Positions 22,381 to 34,712 of a DNA stretch of 64,000 nucleotides are shown here, one piece after another. A program made the position numbers and the translations under genes. The notes under the pieces are model-generated. The model ran no database searches. It was not told where the DNA came from and saw only the letters and a list, made by a program, of their open reading frames with translations. The stretch is from positions 21,227,525-21,291,524 of the forward strand of contig CM037879.1 in assembly GCA_021292165.1 (NCBI GenBank), in the 5' to 3' direction. The number at the start of each line of letters is the position of its first letter. Positions within the stretch are counted from its first letter, which is position 1. Source of the stretch: Shinisaurus crocodilurus. Its lineage: Eukaryota > Chordata > Lepidosauria > Squamata > Shinisauridae.

Positions 22381-23284
22381 TCAAAGCATCTCTGACAGAT
22401 GTCTGTCCAGCTGCACCTTGAATGCCTCCAGAGTGGGAGAGCCCACGACCTCCCTAGGTAGTTGATTCCATTGTCTTATTGCTCTGACAGTCAGGAAATT
22501 TTTCCTGATGTTTAGGTGGAATCTAGGTTCCTGTAACTTGAGCCCATTATTCCGTGTCCTGCAAACTGGGATGAACGAGAAGAGATCTTTGCCCTCCTCT
22601 GTGTGACATCCCTTCAAATACTGGAAGAGTGCGATCATATCTCCCCTCAGTCTCCTCTTCTGAAGGCTAAACATGCCCAGTTCTTTCAGTCTCTCCTCAT
22701 AGGGCCTTGTTTCCAGTCCCTTTATCATCCTTGTGGCCCTCCTCTGAACCCTCTCCAGTTTGTCTATGTCCTTCTTAAAGTGAGGTGCCCAGAACTGGAC
22801 GCAGTACTCAAGATGAGGCCTAACCAGTGCCAAGTAAAGGGGAATTATCACTTCCTGCGATTTGGAAGCTATACTTCTATTAATACAGCCCAAAATTGCA
22901 TTTGCCTTCTTTGCAGCCACATCGCATTGCTGGCTCATATTCAGTTTGTGATCTACCACAATTCCAAGATCCTTCTCACTTGTAGTATTGTTGAGCCAAG
23001 TGTCCCCCATTCTGTAACTCTGCATTTGGTTTCCTCTCCCTAGGTGCAGCACTTGGCATTTATCCCTATTAAATTTCATTCTGTTGTTTTCGGCCCAGCG
23101 CTCCAGCCTATCGAGGTCACTTTGAATTTTGTTTCTGTCTTCCAGAGTATTAGCTGTTCCACCCAACTTTGTGTCATCTGCAAATTTGATAAGCATTCCC
23201 TGTACCTCCTGATCCAAGTCATTAATAAAAATGTTGAAGAGCACCGGGCCCAGGACCGAGCCCTGTGGTACCCCGCTCGTTACC
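22381..23284 (-). pseudogene. CR1 ORF2 part 2: reverse transcriptase catalytic core and C-terminus
   Basis: The frame carries LFNIFINDLDQEV and the catalytic FADDTKLGG (YxDD-type) motif, then KCQVLHLGRGN, KDLGIVVDHKLN, LERVQRRATRMIKGL and the usual CR1 end, IRQWNQLPREVVGSPTLEAF. It was separated from part 1 by the two insertions. The region between them (about 23651-23868) holds DFSKAFDRVPHDIL, part of the same domain. Confidence 0.92.
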
Positions 23285-23650
23285 TCTCCCCAGTTTTTAT
23301 TTATTTATTTATTTATTTATTATATTTATCAATCGCCCATCTGGCCGGTCACCCGGCCACCCTGGGCAATGTACAATTAAAATACAACAAAACACAATAA
23401 AATATAACAATTAAAACAATATTTAAAATTCTCATTAAAAACCTAACCCACCCCATATTCCCGCCTGAACAGCCATGTTTTTAATGCACGGCGGAAGCTC
23501 ATCACGGAGGGGGCATGGCGAAGGTCACTAGGGAGGGAGTTCCATAATGTGGGGGCCGCCACAGAGAAGGCCCTCTTCCTAGTCCCCACCAGCCTGGCTG
23601 CTCTGGCTGATGGGATAAGGAGAAGGCCGTCCGTGGCAGACCTTGTTGAG
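23285..23650 (-). mobile_element. L2-type LINE 3' end inserted in CR1
   Basis: On the minus strand it encodes the typical end RKRAFSVAAPTLWNSLPSDL, then RRALKTWLFRREYG and a stop. A 3' UTR follows with GGCCGGGTGACCGGCCAGAT and an AAATA-type tail. The left border with CR1 is near 23650 and the tail ends near 23290. Confidence 0.85.
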
Positions 23651-23868
23651 CGGAACCATTGATAAGCACTCTTTGAGTCCGATTCTGTAGCCAATTGTGG
23701 ATCCACCTGATAGTTGTTCCATCTAGCCCACTCTTAGCTAGCTTACTAATCAGGATATCATGAGGCACTCTGTCGAAAGCTTTGCTGAAGTCCAGATATA
23801 TAATGTCCACAGCATTCCCACAGTCCACAAGGGAGGTTACCTGATCAAAAAATGAGATCAGATTAGTC

Positions 23869-24215
23869 CAGTGCTTCTCAATTATTTTCTGTCATGCCCC
23901 CCCTAGGAAGAAGAAAACATTTCGCGCCCCCCGCGCGACTGTAAATAGTATCATTTGTCTATAAAATTGTTATAAGTACACCTCTGCATAACACTGTATC
24001 CTTATTAACGTATAAGAGAATAAAAAAAGAAAGAAATGTGGATCAATTTACAACAAAGAATAGCTTTATTAACTGTAGCAGAAAAGATTTAAAGGAGCAC
24101 AGGATTTAAAGGAACACAATATTAAAAAACACTTTTAACTGAGGTCAAACGAGCCCCCCTTTACGGAGCCTCGCACCCCCCCTGGGGGGCCCGCCCCACT
24201 ATTTGAGAAGCACTG
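23869..24215. mobile_element. hAT-type nonautonomous transposon (347 bp) inserted in CR1
   Basis: The ends are CAGTGCTTCTCAA and TTGAGAAGCACTG, a 13-bp perfect terminal inverted repeat. The element is flanked by a perfect 8-bp target duplication, GATTAGTC (23861-23868 and 24216-24223). End sequence and 8-bp duplication are diagnostic of hAT elements, Charlie-like. Confidence 0.93.
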
Positions 24216-25698
24216 GATTAGTCTGACAGGATTTGTTCTTGACAAATCCATGCTGGCTTCTAGTAATCACTGCATTGTTTTCAAGGTGCTTGCAGACTGA
24301 CTTCTTTATAATCTGCTCAAAAATCTTCCCGGGGATTGATGTCAGACTGACTGGCCTATAGTTCCCAGGTTCCTCCTTCTTGCCCTTTTTGAAGATGGGA
24401 ACAACATTTGCCCTCCTCCAGTCGTCTGGCACTTCACCTGTCCTCCATGATTTCTCAAAGATAATAGACAGTGGTTCTGAGAGTTCTTCTGCCAGTTCCT
24501 TTATTACTCTAGGATGCAGCTCATCAGGCCCTGGAGATTTAAACTCGTTCAGAGTAATCAGGTGCTCCTTGACCATTTGCCTATCAATCTCAAGCTGCAA
24601 TTCTGCCCCTTCAGTCTGCACTTCAGGTTTGCCAGGGGGGTCATAGACCCTCTTTTGGGAGAAGACCGAGCCGAAGTAGGAATTGAACACTTCTGCCTTT
24701 TCTTTGTCTTCTGTTATCAATTTGCCATCCTCATTGCGTAGTTGAACCACCAGTTCTTTCTTCTGTCTTTTACTGTACATGTATCTGAAGAAAGCTTTTT
24801 TGTTGCTTTTAGCATTCCTCGCTAACCTTAGCTCATTCTCAGCTTTAGCCTTCCTGACACTATTCCTGCAGTTCTGTGCTACCTGCCTGTACTCTTCCCC
24901 TGTAGCCTGTCCTTCCTTCCACTTCCTATACGTGTCCTTTTTTGTTTTCAGGTCATCTTTGAGTTTATTGTGAAGCCACATTGGCTTCTTCTGTTGCCCT
25001 CTGCCTTTTTTCCTTGTGGGAATTGTTTGCAATTGTGCCTTTAAAATTTCCTTTTTTAAAAACTCCCACCCCTCCTGGGCTCCCTTTCTCATGAGAGTCA
25101 CTTGCCATGGGATCTTACTAATCATTGTTCTGAGTTTGTTAAAATTGGCTTTCCTAAAATCCAGGGTACGTGTTTGGCTACACTCAGCTTTTGCTTCCGT
25201 TAGAATCAAGAACTCAAGTATAACATGGTCACTTTCCCCCAGAGTTCCCAAAACTGCCACTTTGTCCACTAACTCGTCTCTGTTGGTTAGAATCAGGTCA
25301 AGGATAGCCGATCCTCTAGTTCCTTCCTCCACTTTCTGTAGGAGGAAGTTATCAGCAGCACAGCTCAGGAATTTCTTGGAGGGGCCATGTTTGGCTGAAT
25401 AAGTCTCCCAACAGATATCAGGGAAATTGAAGTCTCCCATTACTACCACATCGTGCCTCCTTGAAACAATGGCAATTTGCTTTTCAAAAGTTCCATCCTC
25501 GTCTTCTCCTTGATTGGGTGGTCGGTAGTAGACTCCAACCGCCATGTTCGTTTTATTCTTTGCCCCCTTTATTTTAACCCAGATGCTCTCAATGGGGCTG
25601 CCAAGCTCCTCTTCCTGTATCTCTGTGCAGAGATACGTATTTTTAACATACAGTGCAACTCCACCTCCCTTTCTGTTGCTTCTGTTCCTTTTGAACAA
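24199..25698 (-). pseudogene. CR1 ORF2 part 1: endonuclease and reverse transcriptase N-terminus
   Basis: An open frame of about 490 codons. The apurinic-type endonuclease shows MGDFNFPDICWE, ILDLILTNRDEL and GESDHVILEF (the SDH motif). The reverse transcriptase starts around NEFKSPGPDELHPRVIKELA and continues through VVPIFKKGKKEEPGNYRPVS to SQHGFVKNKSC, where the hAT insertion begins (about 24215). The absence of stops suggests a fairly young copy, now broken by insertions. Confidence 0.92.
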
Positions 25699-25920
25699 GT
25701 TATACCCTTCAATTGGTATAATTGAAGGTTCATTATTCGGACCACAGTAGAACCTTTGGTACTTCTCTAGCTACATCATGTTGTTAAATGTAGGGTAGGA
25801 AAACAGGTCATAAATGCAGCAATATCATCATTGTAGATGACTTATCAATCAATTCAAACCAGCAAATAGTCCTGGTGACCGGCCAGATGGACGATTTAAA
25901 AATATAATAAATAAATAAAT

Positions 25921-26345
25921 GCTACCTCCAGTATCAGAGGTATTATGCCTACGTGCACCCGTTGCTGGGGTGCATAGGCATTGCATTCCCCTGAGCGGGG
26001 TGCATGTGCCACAGCAGGGTGGAGTGGTCAGCCATATAACCCTTGCCCCTTGGCCTACTCTCTCCTATCTCTAAATTGTATTGACTCTGCAAAGCTATGC
26101 ACTTGTTAGGAAAGTCTGCCACCTAGTGAATGAACATGGTATTTAGGCTTCAAACACATGGACACATTAAAATTAATTAAAATTAATTAATGTGAATTAA
26201 AAATAAAATAACTCCAAGGTGCACACCCCTAGGGTACCATTAATATGCATGCCAAGTTTCAGGTGTTGAAGTTTCATGGTCTTGAAGCTATGGCCCTGAC
26301 AGACAGACAGACACACACACACATCCTTCTTTATTATTATAGTTG
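25921..26345. repeat. Unassigned repeat with GACAGACAGACA/CACACA end
   Basis: AATTCCAAG-like text is followed by GCATGCCAAGTTTCAGGTGT, a short GACA/CA microsatellite and a TTTATTATTATAG end. The order resembles RTE-type LINE 3' ends, but the family is not certain. Confidence 0.35.
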
Positions 26346-26725
26346 GGCAGTATAAAAATGCTGAAAACAAATGTAATCTATACACATAGTGGGCCAGTTC
26401 AAATGATACAACAGCCCATGGGTTAAACAACCCATAGCTTGTTATGCATGAGCGGGAAACAGCAGGCACACTGCCTGTAGCGCACCCTCCACTTCTGCTT
26501 TTACTCAGCAATCCACAATCAGTTCCTTCATAGGCCGCTGAGTGTGACTTGCAAACTCAGACTGCTAGGTTGTTTATGGGCTAAACAATCCAGCGGTTAA
26601 CCCAACAACAAACCTTCAACCTCTCCAACCTTTTTGTTTCTACAAGAGGCACTGGAAGTATGTTCAATGACCTAAACTGTGTCTGTTCTTTGCTTCTTCA
26701 GACTTCATTTTTTAACCAATAGCAC

Positions 26726-26800
26726 AGCCTTCCCCAGCCTGGTGCCCTGGAGATGTGTCACCTGCAACTCCCATCATCCCCAGCCAGCATGGCCAAAGAC
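26726..26800. mobile_element. Foldback MITE, one arm
   Basis: CAGCCTTCCCCAGCCTGGTG with the interior CTGCAACTCCCATCATCCCC; only the left arm is visible. Confidence 0.55.
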
Positions 26801-26889
26801 TGCAGCAGCAGAATGCTGGAAAAAAGGTCACACATGCACACAAACACATTTATCTCCATGCCACAACATTAGAACTTTGAGTTACACCA

Positions 26890-27585
26890 TTGATTGGGAG
26901 GAGATTTGGGACAGAAAAGGAAGTCTGGTCAGTAGATCACAAACTGAATATGAGCCAGCAATGCAATGTGGCTGCAAAGAAGGCAAATGCTATTTTGGGC
27001 TGCATTAATAGAAGTATAGCTTCCAAATCGCGTGAAGTGATAATTCCCCTTTACTCAGCACTGGTTAGGCCTCATCTTGAGTACTGCGCCCAGTTCTGGA
27101 CACCACACTTTAAGAAGGATGTAGACAAACTGGAGAGGGTTCAGAGGAGGGCAACAAGGATGATAAAGGGACTGGAAACAAGGCCCTATGAGGAGAGACT
27201 GAAAGAACTGGGCATGTTTAGCCTTCAGAAGAGGAGACTGAGGGGAGATATGATGACACTCTTCCAGTACTTGAAGGGTTGTCACAAAGAGGAGGGCCAG
27301 GATCTCTTCTTGATCATCCCAGTTTGCAGGACACGGAATAATGGGCTCAAGTTACAGGAACCCAGATTCCACCTAAACATCAGGAAAAAATTCCTGACTG
27401 TCAGAGCAATAAGACAATGGAACCAACTACCTAGGGAGGTGGTGGGCTCTCCCACTCTGGAGGCATCCAAGGTGCAGCTAGACACCATCTGTCAGGGATG
27501 CTTTGGATTCCTGCATTGAGCAGGGGGTTGGACTCGATGGCCTGGTAGGCCCCTTCCAACTCTACTTTTCTATGATTCTATGAAC
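26890..27585 (+). mobile_element. CR1 LINE 3' end
   Basis: The open frame encodes the same C-terminal segment as the CR1 at 22.4 kb: HKLNMSQQCNVAAKKANAIL, LERVQRRATRMIKGL and IRQWNQLPREVVGSPTLEAS. The CR1 3' tail with TTGGACTCGATGGCC and TCTATGATTCTATGA follows. It is truncated at the 5' side. Confidence 0.92.
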
Positions 27586-27845
27586 ATACAGAATTCACTG
27601 CCACAAGATGGGGCAATGGCCACTGCCCTATAGATGGCTTTAAAAGAGGATTAGGCAAATCAATGGGCAGGTATGTCTTTCGGCTGTTATTAGCCATGAT
27701 AGCTCAATGGAACCTTCATGTTCAAAGGCAGTGTACCTCTGACTCATGAGTTGGTTGTGGAGTTTATGGAGGAATCTGGCCACTGTAGGAAGGAAGATGC
27801 CGGACCAGATGAACCCTTGGTATGATACAGCACGACGTACGTCCT
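27586..27845 (+). mobile_element. CR1/L3-like LINE 3' fragment
   Basis: It contains AATTCACTGCCACAAGATG, GGCTTTAAAAGAGGATTAG and CCGGACCAGATGAACC, the upstream and terminal parts of the same family in plus orientation. Confidence 0.65.
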
Positions 27846-28270
27846 TATCCCCAAAGTAGGTATCCCTTTCAACAAACAGACCTGGAAGTCATTCCATTTA
27901 GAGCCCAATTCTATGTTCGTTTACACAGAAGTAAGTTCCACTAGTGGACAGTGTCCACAAAATAATAGTTTTTAAGGCGCTACAAGACCCTCTGTTTTTC
28001 CTGCAACAGACTAATTCAGCTACCCCTCTGGAATCTATTTCATGGGATACGCCCCACTGCGCGCCAGAAGCAGAACAACTTCACACAAATGGGTCACCAA
28101 GGGAAGCAGCATCACCACAAGCAGCCCCCCCCCCTCACCCACACACAAGCTGCTTGCATGTGTGAATTGGCACCAGGAGCCAGTTCTAATGATGTTCCTC
28201 CAGCTGGCCTGCTCACACAAATCACCGATCTTGCAGGCAATTCACTCACGTGCATGAATCTGCCTTAGAT

Positions 28271-28406
28271 CATCTTCCCCCGATCTGGGGCCCTCCAGGT
28301 GTTTTGGACTTCAACTCCCATCAGCCACAGTTAGCATGGCCAATGGTCAGGAATGCTGGGAGCTGAAATCCAAAACAGCTGGAGGGCGTGAGGTTGGGGA
28401 AGACTG
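28271..28406. mobile_element. hAT-type foldback MITE, CCTTCCCCAACC type
   Basis: Foldback with GGGGCCCTCCAGGTGTTTTG and its complement. The flanks CCTTAGAT and CTTTAGAT match at 7 of 8. Confidence 0.78.
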
Positions 28407-28424
28407 CTTTAGATCATCCCTTCC

Positions 28425-28550
28425 ATTAACCCAGCCTCCCCTGACCTCCAGATGTGTTGGACTACAACTCCTAGCATCCCTTCACAGCAGGGCCCTTGCC
28501 ATGCTGCATAGAGGTGATGGGAGTTGTAGTCCAGGCACCCGGTCAGGGAA
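28425..28550. mobile_element. Foldback MITE, tandem neighbour of 28271-28406
   Basis: Arms around CAGATGTGTTGGACTACAAC and GGGAGTTGTAGTCCAGGCAC. Confidence 0.6.
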
Positions 28551-28705
28551 TTCTGCATGACTGTCTCTGCAGCAGACTTGACGCTGTTGTTAGCGCAGCT
28601 CCAATCAAGGTGTCTGACACCACCATCTGCCCTGTTTTGTGGGATCAATTTCAGCTGCTGCATTCTGATGACATGGACAAGGTGTTTGCAGCAATGCGAC
28701 TGACC

Positions 28706-28942
28706 ATTTATTTATTTATTATATTTATACCCCGCCTTTTTTCCTGCAAGGAACCCAAGGCAGCTTACATAATCCTCCTCCTCTCCATTTTATCCTCACA
28801 ACAACCCTGTGAGGTAGGTTAGGCTGAGCGTCAGTGACTGACCCAAAGTCACCCAGTGAGTTTCATGGCCGAGCGGGGACTAGAACCCGGATCTCCCGAG
28901 TCTCAGTCCAACACTCTCACCACTACGCCACACTGGCTCTCT
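28706..28942 (-). mobile_element. tRNA-headed SINE, near full length
   Basis: It is almost identical in layout to 18566-18800, including the box-B-like GGGTTCTAGTCCCC. It sits just before an L2-type LINE. Confidence 0.9.
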
Positions 28943-28944
28943 TG

Positions 28945-30688
28945 ACCATGTGTCCTCTCGATCTTGGCCCCTCTTGGCTAATAAAGATAGCTAAAGGGGT
29001 ATGACTGGGTGGGTCCAGGGAGTGGTAAACACATATCTGCATGAAGGGGTGGTTCCTGCTGCCCTTAAGGAGGCAGTAGTGCGACCACTCCTGAAGAAAC
29101 CCACTCTGGACCCAACAGAACTTGACAACTACCGCCCCGTCACAAATTCCCCTTTCTTAGGGAAGGTACTTGAGAGGGTCGTGGAGGAGCAACTGCAGGC
29201 ACTCTTGAAGGATACTGATTATCTAGACCCATTCCAGTCTGAGTTTCGACCTCATTACAGGACTTAATCAGCCTTGGTCGCCCTAATGGTTGACCTTTAT
29301 TTGGAGAAGAACAGGGGGAGTGTGACCCTGTTAATTCTGCTCGATACCATCAGCCATGGTATTCTCCTGGATTGACTCCGCAAACTGGGCATGGGAGGCA
29401 CTGTGTTACAGTAGTTCCGGTCCTACCTGCGGGTCAATTTCAGATGGTAACATTGAGTGACTATTCCTCAGCCCCTTGGCAATTGTGCTGTGGGGTTCCG
29501 CAGGGTGCCATCTTGTCCCCAGTGTTATTCAACATCTATATGAAGCCTCTGGGAGTGGTGATTGGGGGATTTGGAGCCAAGTGCCATCAGTATGTGGATG
29601 ACACACAGCTCTATTGTCCCTGTGACATCTGAATCAGGAGAGGCTGTGCAAGCCCTGGATCAGTACGTCGACTGTGATGGGCTGGATGAGGGCCAATAAA
29701 GTGAAGCTGACTCCTGCCAAGATGGAAGCCCTGTGAGTGGTTCCCAAGTCTGGGAGATAAGCTCATTGCCTGGGCTGGATGGGGTTGCACTCCCTTTGAA
29801 AGATCAGGTTCATAGTCTGGGGGTACTCCTAGATTCACTATTGTCGCTGGAATCCCAAGTGGCCGTGGCAGCTACAGCCTCTCCTGGACAGGGATAGCTT
29901 GGCCACAGCGGTACAGACACTCATAACCTCAACTGGATTACTGCAATGCATTCTATGTGGGGCTGCCCTTAAGGCTGGTCTGGAAGCTGGAGCTGGTGCA
30001 GAATGCAGCAGCTCGGCTGTTGTCAGGAGCTGCCCCTTTTCAGCATGCAACTCCTTTGCTGAGGGAACTGCAATGGCTACCTATTTGCCAGAGGGCCAGG
30101 TTTAAGGTTTTGGTACCAGTACAAAGCCCTAAACAACTTGTGACCAGGATACTTGAGAGAGCACCTTCTCCCTTACCAACCTAAGAACAAAAGAACAGAA
30201 GAAGAGCCATAGGGTGACCAAGGATCCATCTAGTCCAGCATTCTGCTCACACAGTGGCCAATCAGCTGCCCACGGGATCCCACAAGCAGGACATGAGTGC
30301 AACAGCACCTTCCCACTCATGTTCCCAGCAACTGGGTAACATAGGCACACTGCCTCTGATACTGGATGCCTGCCTGGTCACTGAGGTCACCTTTGGCCCA
30401 ACTGGAGTCCACCGGGAGAGGAGCCTTCAGTGTGGTAGCTCTGTCTCTCTGGAACTCTCTGTCTCTGGAAGTCAGGCAGGTGCCAACATTGTGTTGTTTC
30501 TGGTGCCTCCTGAAAAACATCTTTATTTCAGGAAGCCTTCCTTGGTTGACCAGCCACTGTTTTTTATTGATTTTCTGGTTTTATTCTTTTTATCTTTTTT
30601 GGGCTTTTATTGTTCACTTCTCTGGAATCTGTATAGATGTGGAATGGTATATTGATGTTGTAAATAAATAAATAAATAAATAACCAAA
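28945..30688 (+). mobile_element. L2-type LINE, 3' half, degenerate
   Basis: Reverse-transcriptase remnants appear in order: KKPTLDPTELDNYRPVTN, GVPQGAILSPVLFNIYMKPL, YVDDTQLYC (catalytic YVDD), then DYCNAFYVGLP-like and LVQNAAARLLSGAA segments. A stop-riddled tail follows with AAATA repeats ending at 30688. The 30183-30365 part is a later insertion. Confidence 0.85.
30183..30365 (-). mobile_element. CR1/L3-like 3' fragment inserted in L2-type LINE
   Basis: It matches the family at 9075 and 46750 (AGAAGAGCC, CCATCTAGTCCAGCATTCTG). L2-type coding sequence resumes on both sides. Confidence 0.7.
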
Positions 30689-33600
30689 CTGTAAGTTGCA
30701 GAGCTCTGCTAAGGATGACAAAATATTTTTGACTACTTAAAAAAAATGTTCTATGAAGAAGTAGGTGACGATGCAGCCTCTTACCGCTGTATTCACCCTC
30801 CCTCCCACATCCACTGGGCCACATGTGGGGTTCTCTTACCACCAATCCAGCGGGGCCCCTCCTACGTACAGAGCTGTGCACGGTTCACACATTGCTGCAC
30901 ACCAGTCATGAACCAGATCCCAAAATGTTCAGGAGCAAAAGGATTTAATGGTAGTATTGTGCAATTGCCAGCGGAAAAAGGCTGGTGGGAGCATTGCGTT
31001 AAACACAGCTAAAATGCAGTTGAGGGACACTTCAGTTATGCACAGAGGCCCTTAAGTTCTTCTGCCTCCCAGCAGTCGAGCTGCATGATGAAATATTTCT
31101 ATCGTACATCAGCAGTCAACTTATAGGACTTCTGCTCTGCTGCCATAGTCAAAATCTAATTATTACAAGTCAGATTGGGGAAAGAATTCTGCCCTGGGTA
31201 AAACTGGCTGGCAATTTAGCAAGGAAAGGAGCAAAAGAGCTGATGATAACATCTTGCTGTTCAATTAATTTGCAAACAGTTTAAAAACACACTCAAAGTT
31301 ACTCCTTGCCTTCAGGCGTCTCTAGCTCTTGTGCATCCCCCCCCCCCCATTCTTCCCACTTAGGGCACAGCACTTCAGTGCCGTTTGAGCGTGTTCTTCA
31401 ATATCACTCTCTCCTTTTGCAGCTTGGCGAGACGGATCCTGCCTCTGTTCAGGCGGTTGGATTAGTTTTCTCTTCCAAAACTCGGTTCCACGCTCATTCA
31501 AAACAGTGGTCATGTTAAAAATGAAATAAAAACACTGATAGAATTGTAACCGTAAATGCAGAGTGTTTGAAAAGATGCATACTTCAATATCGTTGTGTGG
31601 CCAGTGGTAAGCTTTACGACAGGGGTGGGCAACTAAGTTGGGGTGGGAGACTGGGTGACACCCCACCCACCCAGCCCTCCGCGGGCCAAATGACATCAGG
31701 TGGAGTAGTAGCCACACCCCTGATGTCATTTTATTCCCCAGTTTGTGCAATACAGTGGTGCAAAGGAAAGGGGAGGGAATGACTTTTCATGCAGCTTGGA
31801 GTCTGTCATGGAAAGCTTAGAGCAGGTTGGGCAGATTAAATTAGGCTTGCAGGATCTGTTCCCTCCCCCCCCCCCCCCCCCGCGAAACCTGAGATCCACT
31901 AACTGGAACCAGGTGCAAAATAGTGGCTCAAGCAGGTAGAAGTTCACTAAGAATTAAGGAACAAGGTGCCTCTGAGCAGGAATTTGTGATCAGCACCAGA
32001 ACCGATCTCACAGGTCCTTTCACACACAAAAACACTCCTGGTTTTCCCCCAAGCATTCTTTCTCAGCAACCTAATTTAAGGGAAAATAGGTTTTTAGTCC
32101 TTACAATTGTTAAACCACTGCCGAGTCAGAAACTCTTGCTGATCTACTGGAAATCACCCAGAGATCTACCAGTAGATTCTGATCTACCTGCTTCTGCCCA
32201 TCCTCAGTTTAGAGCCCACACTGGTCAGGAAGCTAGACAAGAACTTCATTATCTCACTTAAACAAACTCCTGACTCCACCCAGAGGTCCAGTGCCACCTA
32301 GTGTTTAAGATTTGTAATTTCACTATCCACCATACTGTAGTAGTATGCCTCCCGCCCTTGGATGATAAAACCTGCAGAATGGGTTGTCTAAAACTTTGAG
32401 AGGATTCAAGGCCGAAGTGTTGAACCTCTTTCAACCTGAGGGCCTAATTCAATTTTGAGGAAGGTCTCGAGGGCCACATTCCAGTGGTGGGCAGGGCTGA
32501 AGGAAACAGGGTGTGGGGCCAAAATGCCAAAAAAAAACCCCAGCATATTTTAGCTTATTTTATTTATTATATTTATACCCTTATAGCTCTCTTAAGGGAG
32601 GCATTTCAACCTTTTAGAAAGGGGAGGGGGAAATGCAGAAGAGCCAGGAATCTACGAAATGACCAGTGGTTCGGGGAAAGTGGGTTTGGCCATCTGGCAC
32701 CTCCCCCCCCCGGTCCAGATTGGGACCCCAGGTGAGGCTCAGTACCCCTGATTTAGGGAATAGGGGTGGGGAGAGGCAACGTAGAAGCAGGCAGAGCCAA
32801 AGGGCGGGGCTGTTGGAGCTCCACACCCATCAGCTGCATGACAGGAGGTGTTTTTGGAAGCTAAGCAAATGGGAAAAGGAACTTTGCAGAGGCAGCACAA
32901 TCAGCTGGGCGGGGAATAACTGCAAGATCGACAGATGTGTCAGGTAGACGTACCTGGGGAAGGCACCTGTGGCTTTGAAGGCGGTATCCTTCCAATTTTC
33001 CCTCCCCCGGTGCTCTCAACCTGGTAACTCAAGATCCACAGCAATGCTGGACTACCCTTTTTAATATACAGTTAACTGTTAAAAATGCCAAGGATCTTCA
33101 TTACGCATTTACTGAAATAGCTATATATCCTGCTTTTCCAACACAACAAATGGAGATGCTCACATCAGCTAACAACATGATTCATGAACGATCATAAAAG
33201 GAGCTAAACACAACAAAAGCTAAACAAAACACAGCAAGTAATCACTCGGCAGCATAATATTTGGCAGGAGGATTCAGGAGGCAGCCAAACACATAAGTCT
33301 GCTGCTGGTATAAAAACACTTTGGTCTGGCATCTAAAGGCCATGAGGGAATGGGTCAATCTGAACTCCCTGGGCAAGCCATTTCCACGGCCTGCTTTAGA
33401 TGGAAACAGAGTTCTCTTGCTATATGCACTTTCTAACAATTCAAATAATATTTTTTGAGGATAAATTTATGTAATTCTAAATTGTGAACCAGGCATCTTC
33501 TGCAAAGCCTACTTGCAAGATCTGGAATCCAGGCTCCACCTCAAACTTAGCAACAGTGAACATAATTTGCAAAGTACCTGACATTTTTGAAAAGGAGAGC

Positions 33601-34486
33601 CCTTTAGGTGTAGGAGGTTAAGTTTGCAAAGCTTGCTGTGGTCCAGCAGCAAAGCCTGCTGTAAAAAAGCAAAGCTCTTTGCGAAACAGCTGTGTTGCAA
33701 TATGAAAGCTCTAGTCTATTCAGTTTTTCTAAGGAACTGAGCTACGCTGCAAAGCGTTCTGTTTTGATCCAGCAAATTAATCTTTCAGAACACTTCAAAT
33801 TACCGATAAGGACAAGAAATAAGGACAGGCAATCCTGGCCACAACAAATCCAAAGTTAAGAGAGCAAACTAAGAGAGGTGGTTAGCCCTACGGTCAGTCA
33901 AGATGCCTTCTACTCCAAGCTGGAAAGTTGCATTTATTGCATTTATTGGCCAACACAGGAGAAGAAACTGATAGGAAAGCTGAAGCAAAAGCAGCAGAGA
34001 AGCCTAGGGCCTGCAAGTAGACCAGTTGAACTGTCCTGGGACCAGCTAAGCTCAAGAAACCATTAATGTTATTGGTTTTCCAATTTTTTAGACAGAAAAA
34101 AGTCCCACAACTCCCAGGGGATGCTGGGTGTTGTAGGACTTTTTTCTGTCTAAACATGCATAGGATTGCGCCCTAAGATGTATTTAGTCAAGTGGAGGGA
34201 ATAATGGAAATGTTTTGCTGGATTAGACCAAGGGTCCATCATATCCTAAACCCCACCAAGCAGAGCAGGAGGAAGATAACCATCCACTCTTTATCCTCTG
34301 TATCTTGTTACAGATATGCTGCTCCTGTACATGGAGTCTCTGTTTAAGCTGCCATGATTAACAGCCATTAGTACGAGCACTCATGCAGTTGGAATGGTCA
34401 GATGAAAACCAGACATGCACACGTGGACAAAGCTTCTCTAAACTGTTCTTTCTGCCACTTGTGTACACCAGTCGTGCCTGCTGACC
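30689..34486. other. Intergenic stretch without recognised features
   Basis: It contains homopolymer runs (C tracts at 31340-31350 and 31862-31881) and a SINE-tail scrap at 32556-32590. Short ORFs lack recognisable domains. A scrap of the CR1/L3-like family may lie near 34205-34260, and a truncated Harbinger-like MITE at 34090-34173. Confidence 0.5.
34090..34173. mobile_element. Harbinger-like foldback MITE, left-truncated
   Basis: The right arm ending GCATAGGATTGCGCCC followed by TAA is intact; the left arm lacks its outer 20 bases. Confidence 0.65.
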
Positions 34487-34712
34487 ATGTTTATTTATTA
34501 CATATTATATCGCCCTTCCTCCAAAGAGCTCAGTGCTCTCCCCTGCCCTCACAACAACCTTGTGAGGTAGGTTAGGCAAAGAGAGAGTAAGGGGAGGGAG
34601 GGAGAGATTAGTCCAAAGTAATCCACAGAGCTTGATGGCAGAGGAGGGATTTGAACTGAGTTCCCCCTGTGCTAGATGAATACTATTAACTACTAAACTA
34701 CACTAGCTCTCT
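34487..34712 (-). mobile_element. tRNA-headed SINE, diverged
   Basis: Complement of GAGAGCTAGTGTAGTTTAGT at the head and TTTATTTATTACATATTATA at the tail; the core ACAACCTTGTGAGGTAGGTT is kept. Confidence 0.78.

Larger units (their letters stand above)
22300..25745 (-). mobile_element. CR1 LINE, nearly full ORF2, split by two nested insertions
   Basis: Read on the minus strand, the element starts near 25745 and ends in the CR1 3' tail with TCTATGATTCTATGA-like repeats near 22300. It encodes an endonuclease, reverse transcriptase and C-terminal region. A hAT element (23869-24215) and an L2-type 3' fragment (about 23285-23650) interrupt the reverse transcriptase. The 5' UTR and ORF1 are missing. 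Confidence 0.93.
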
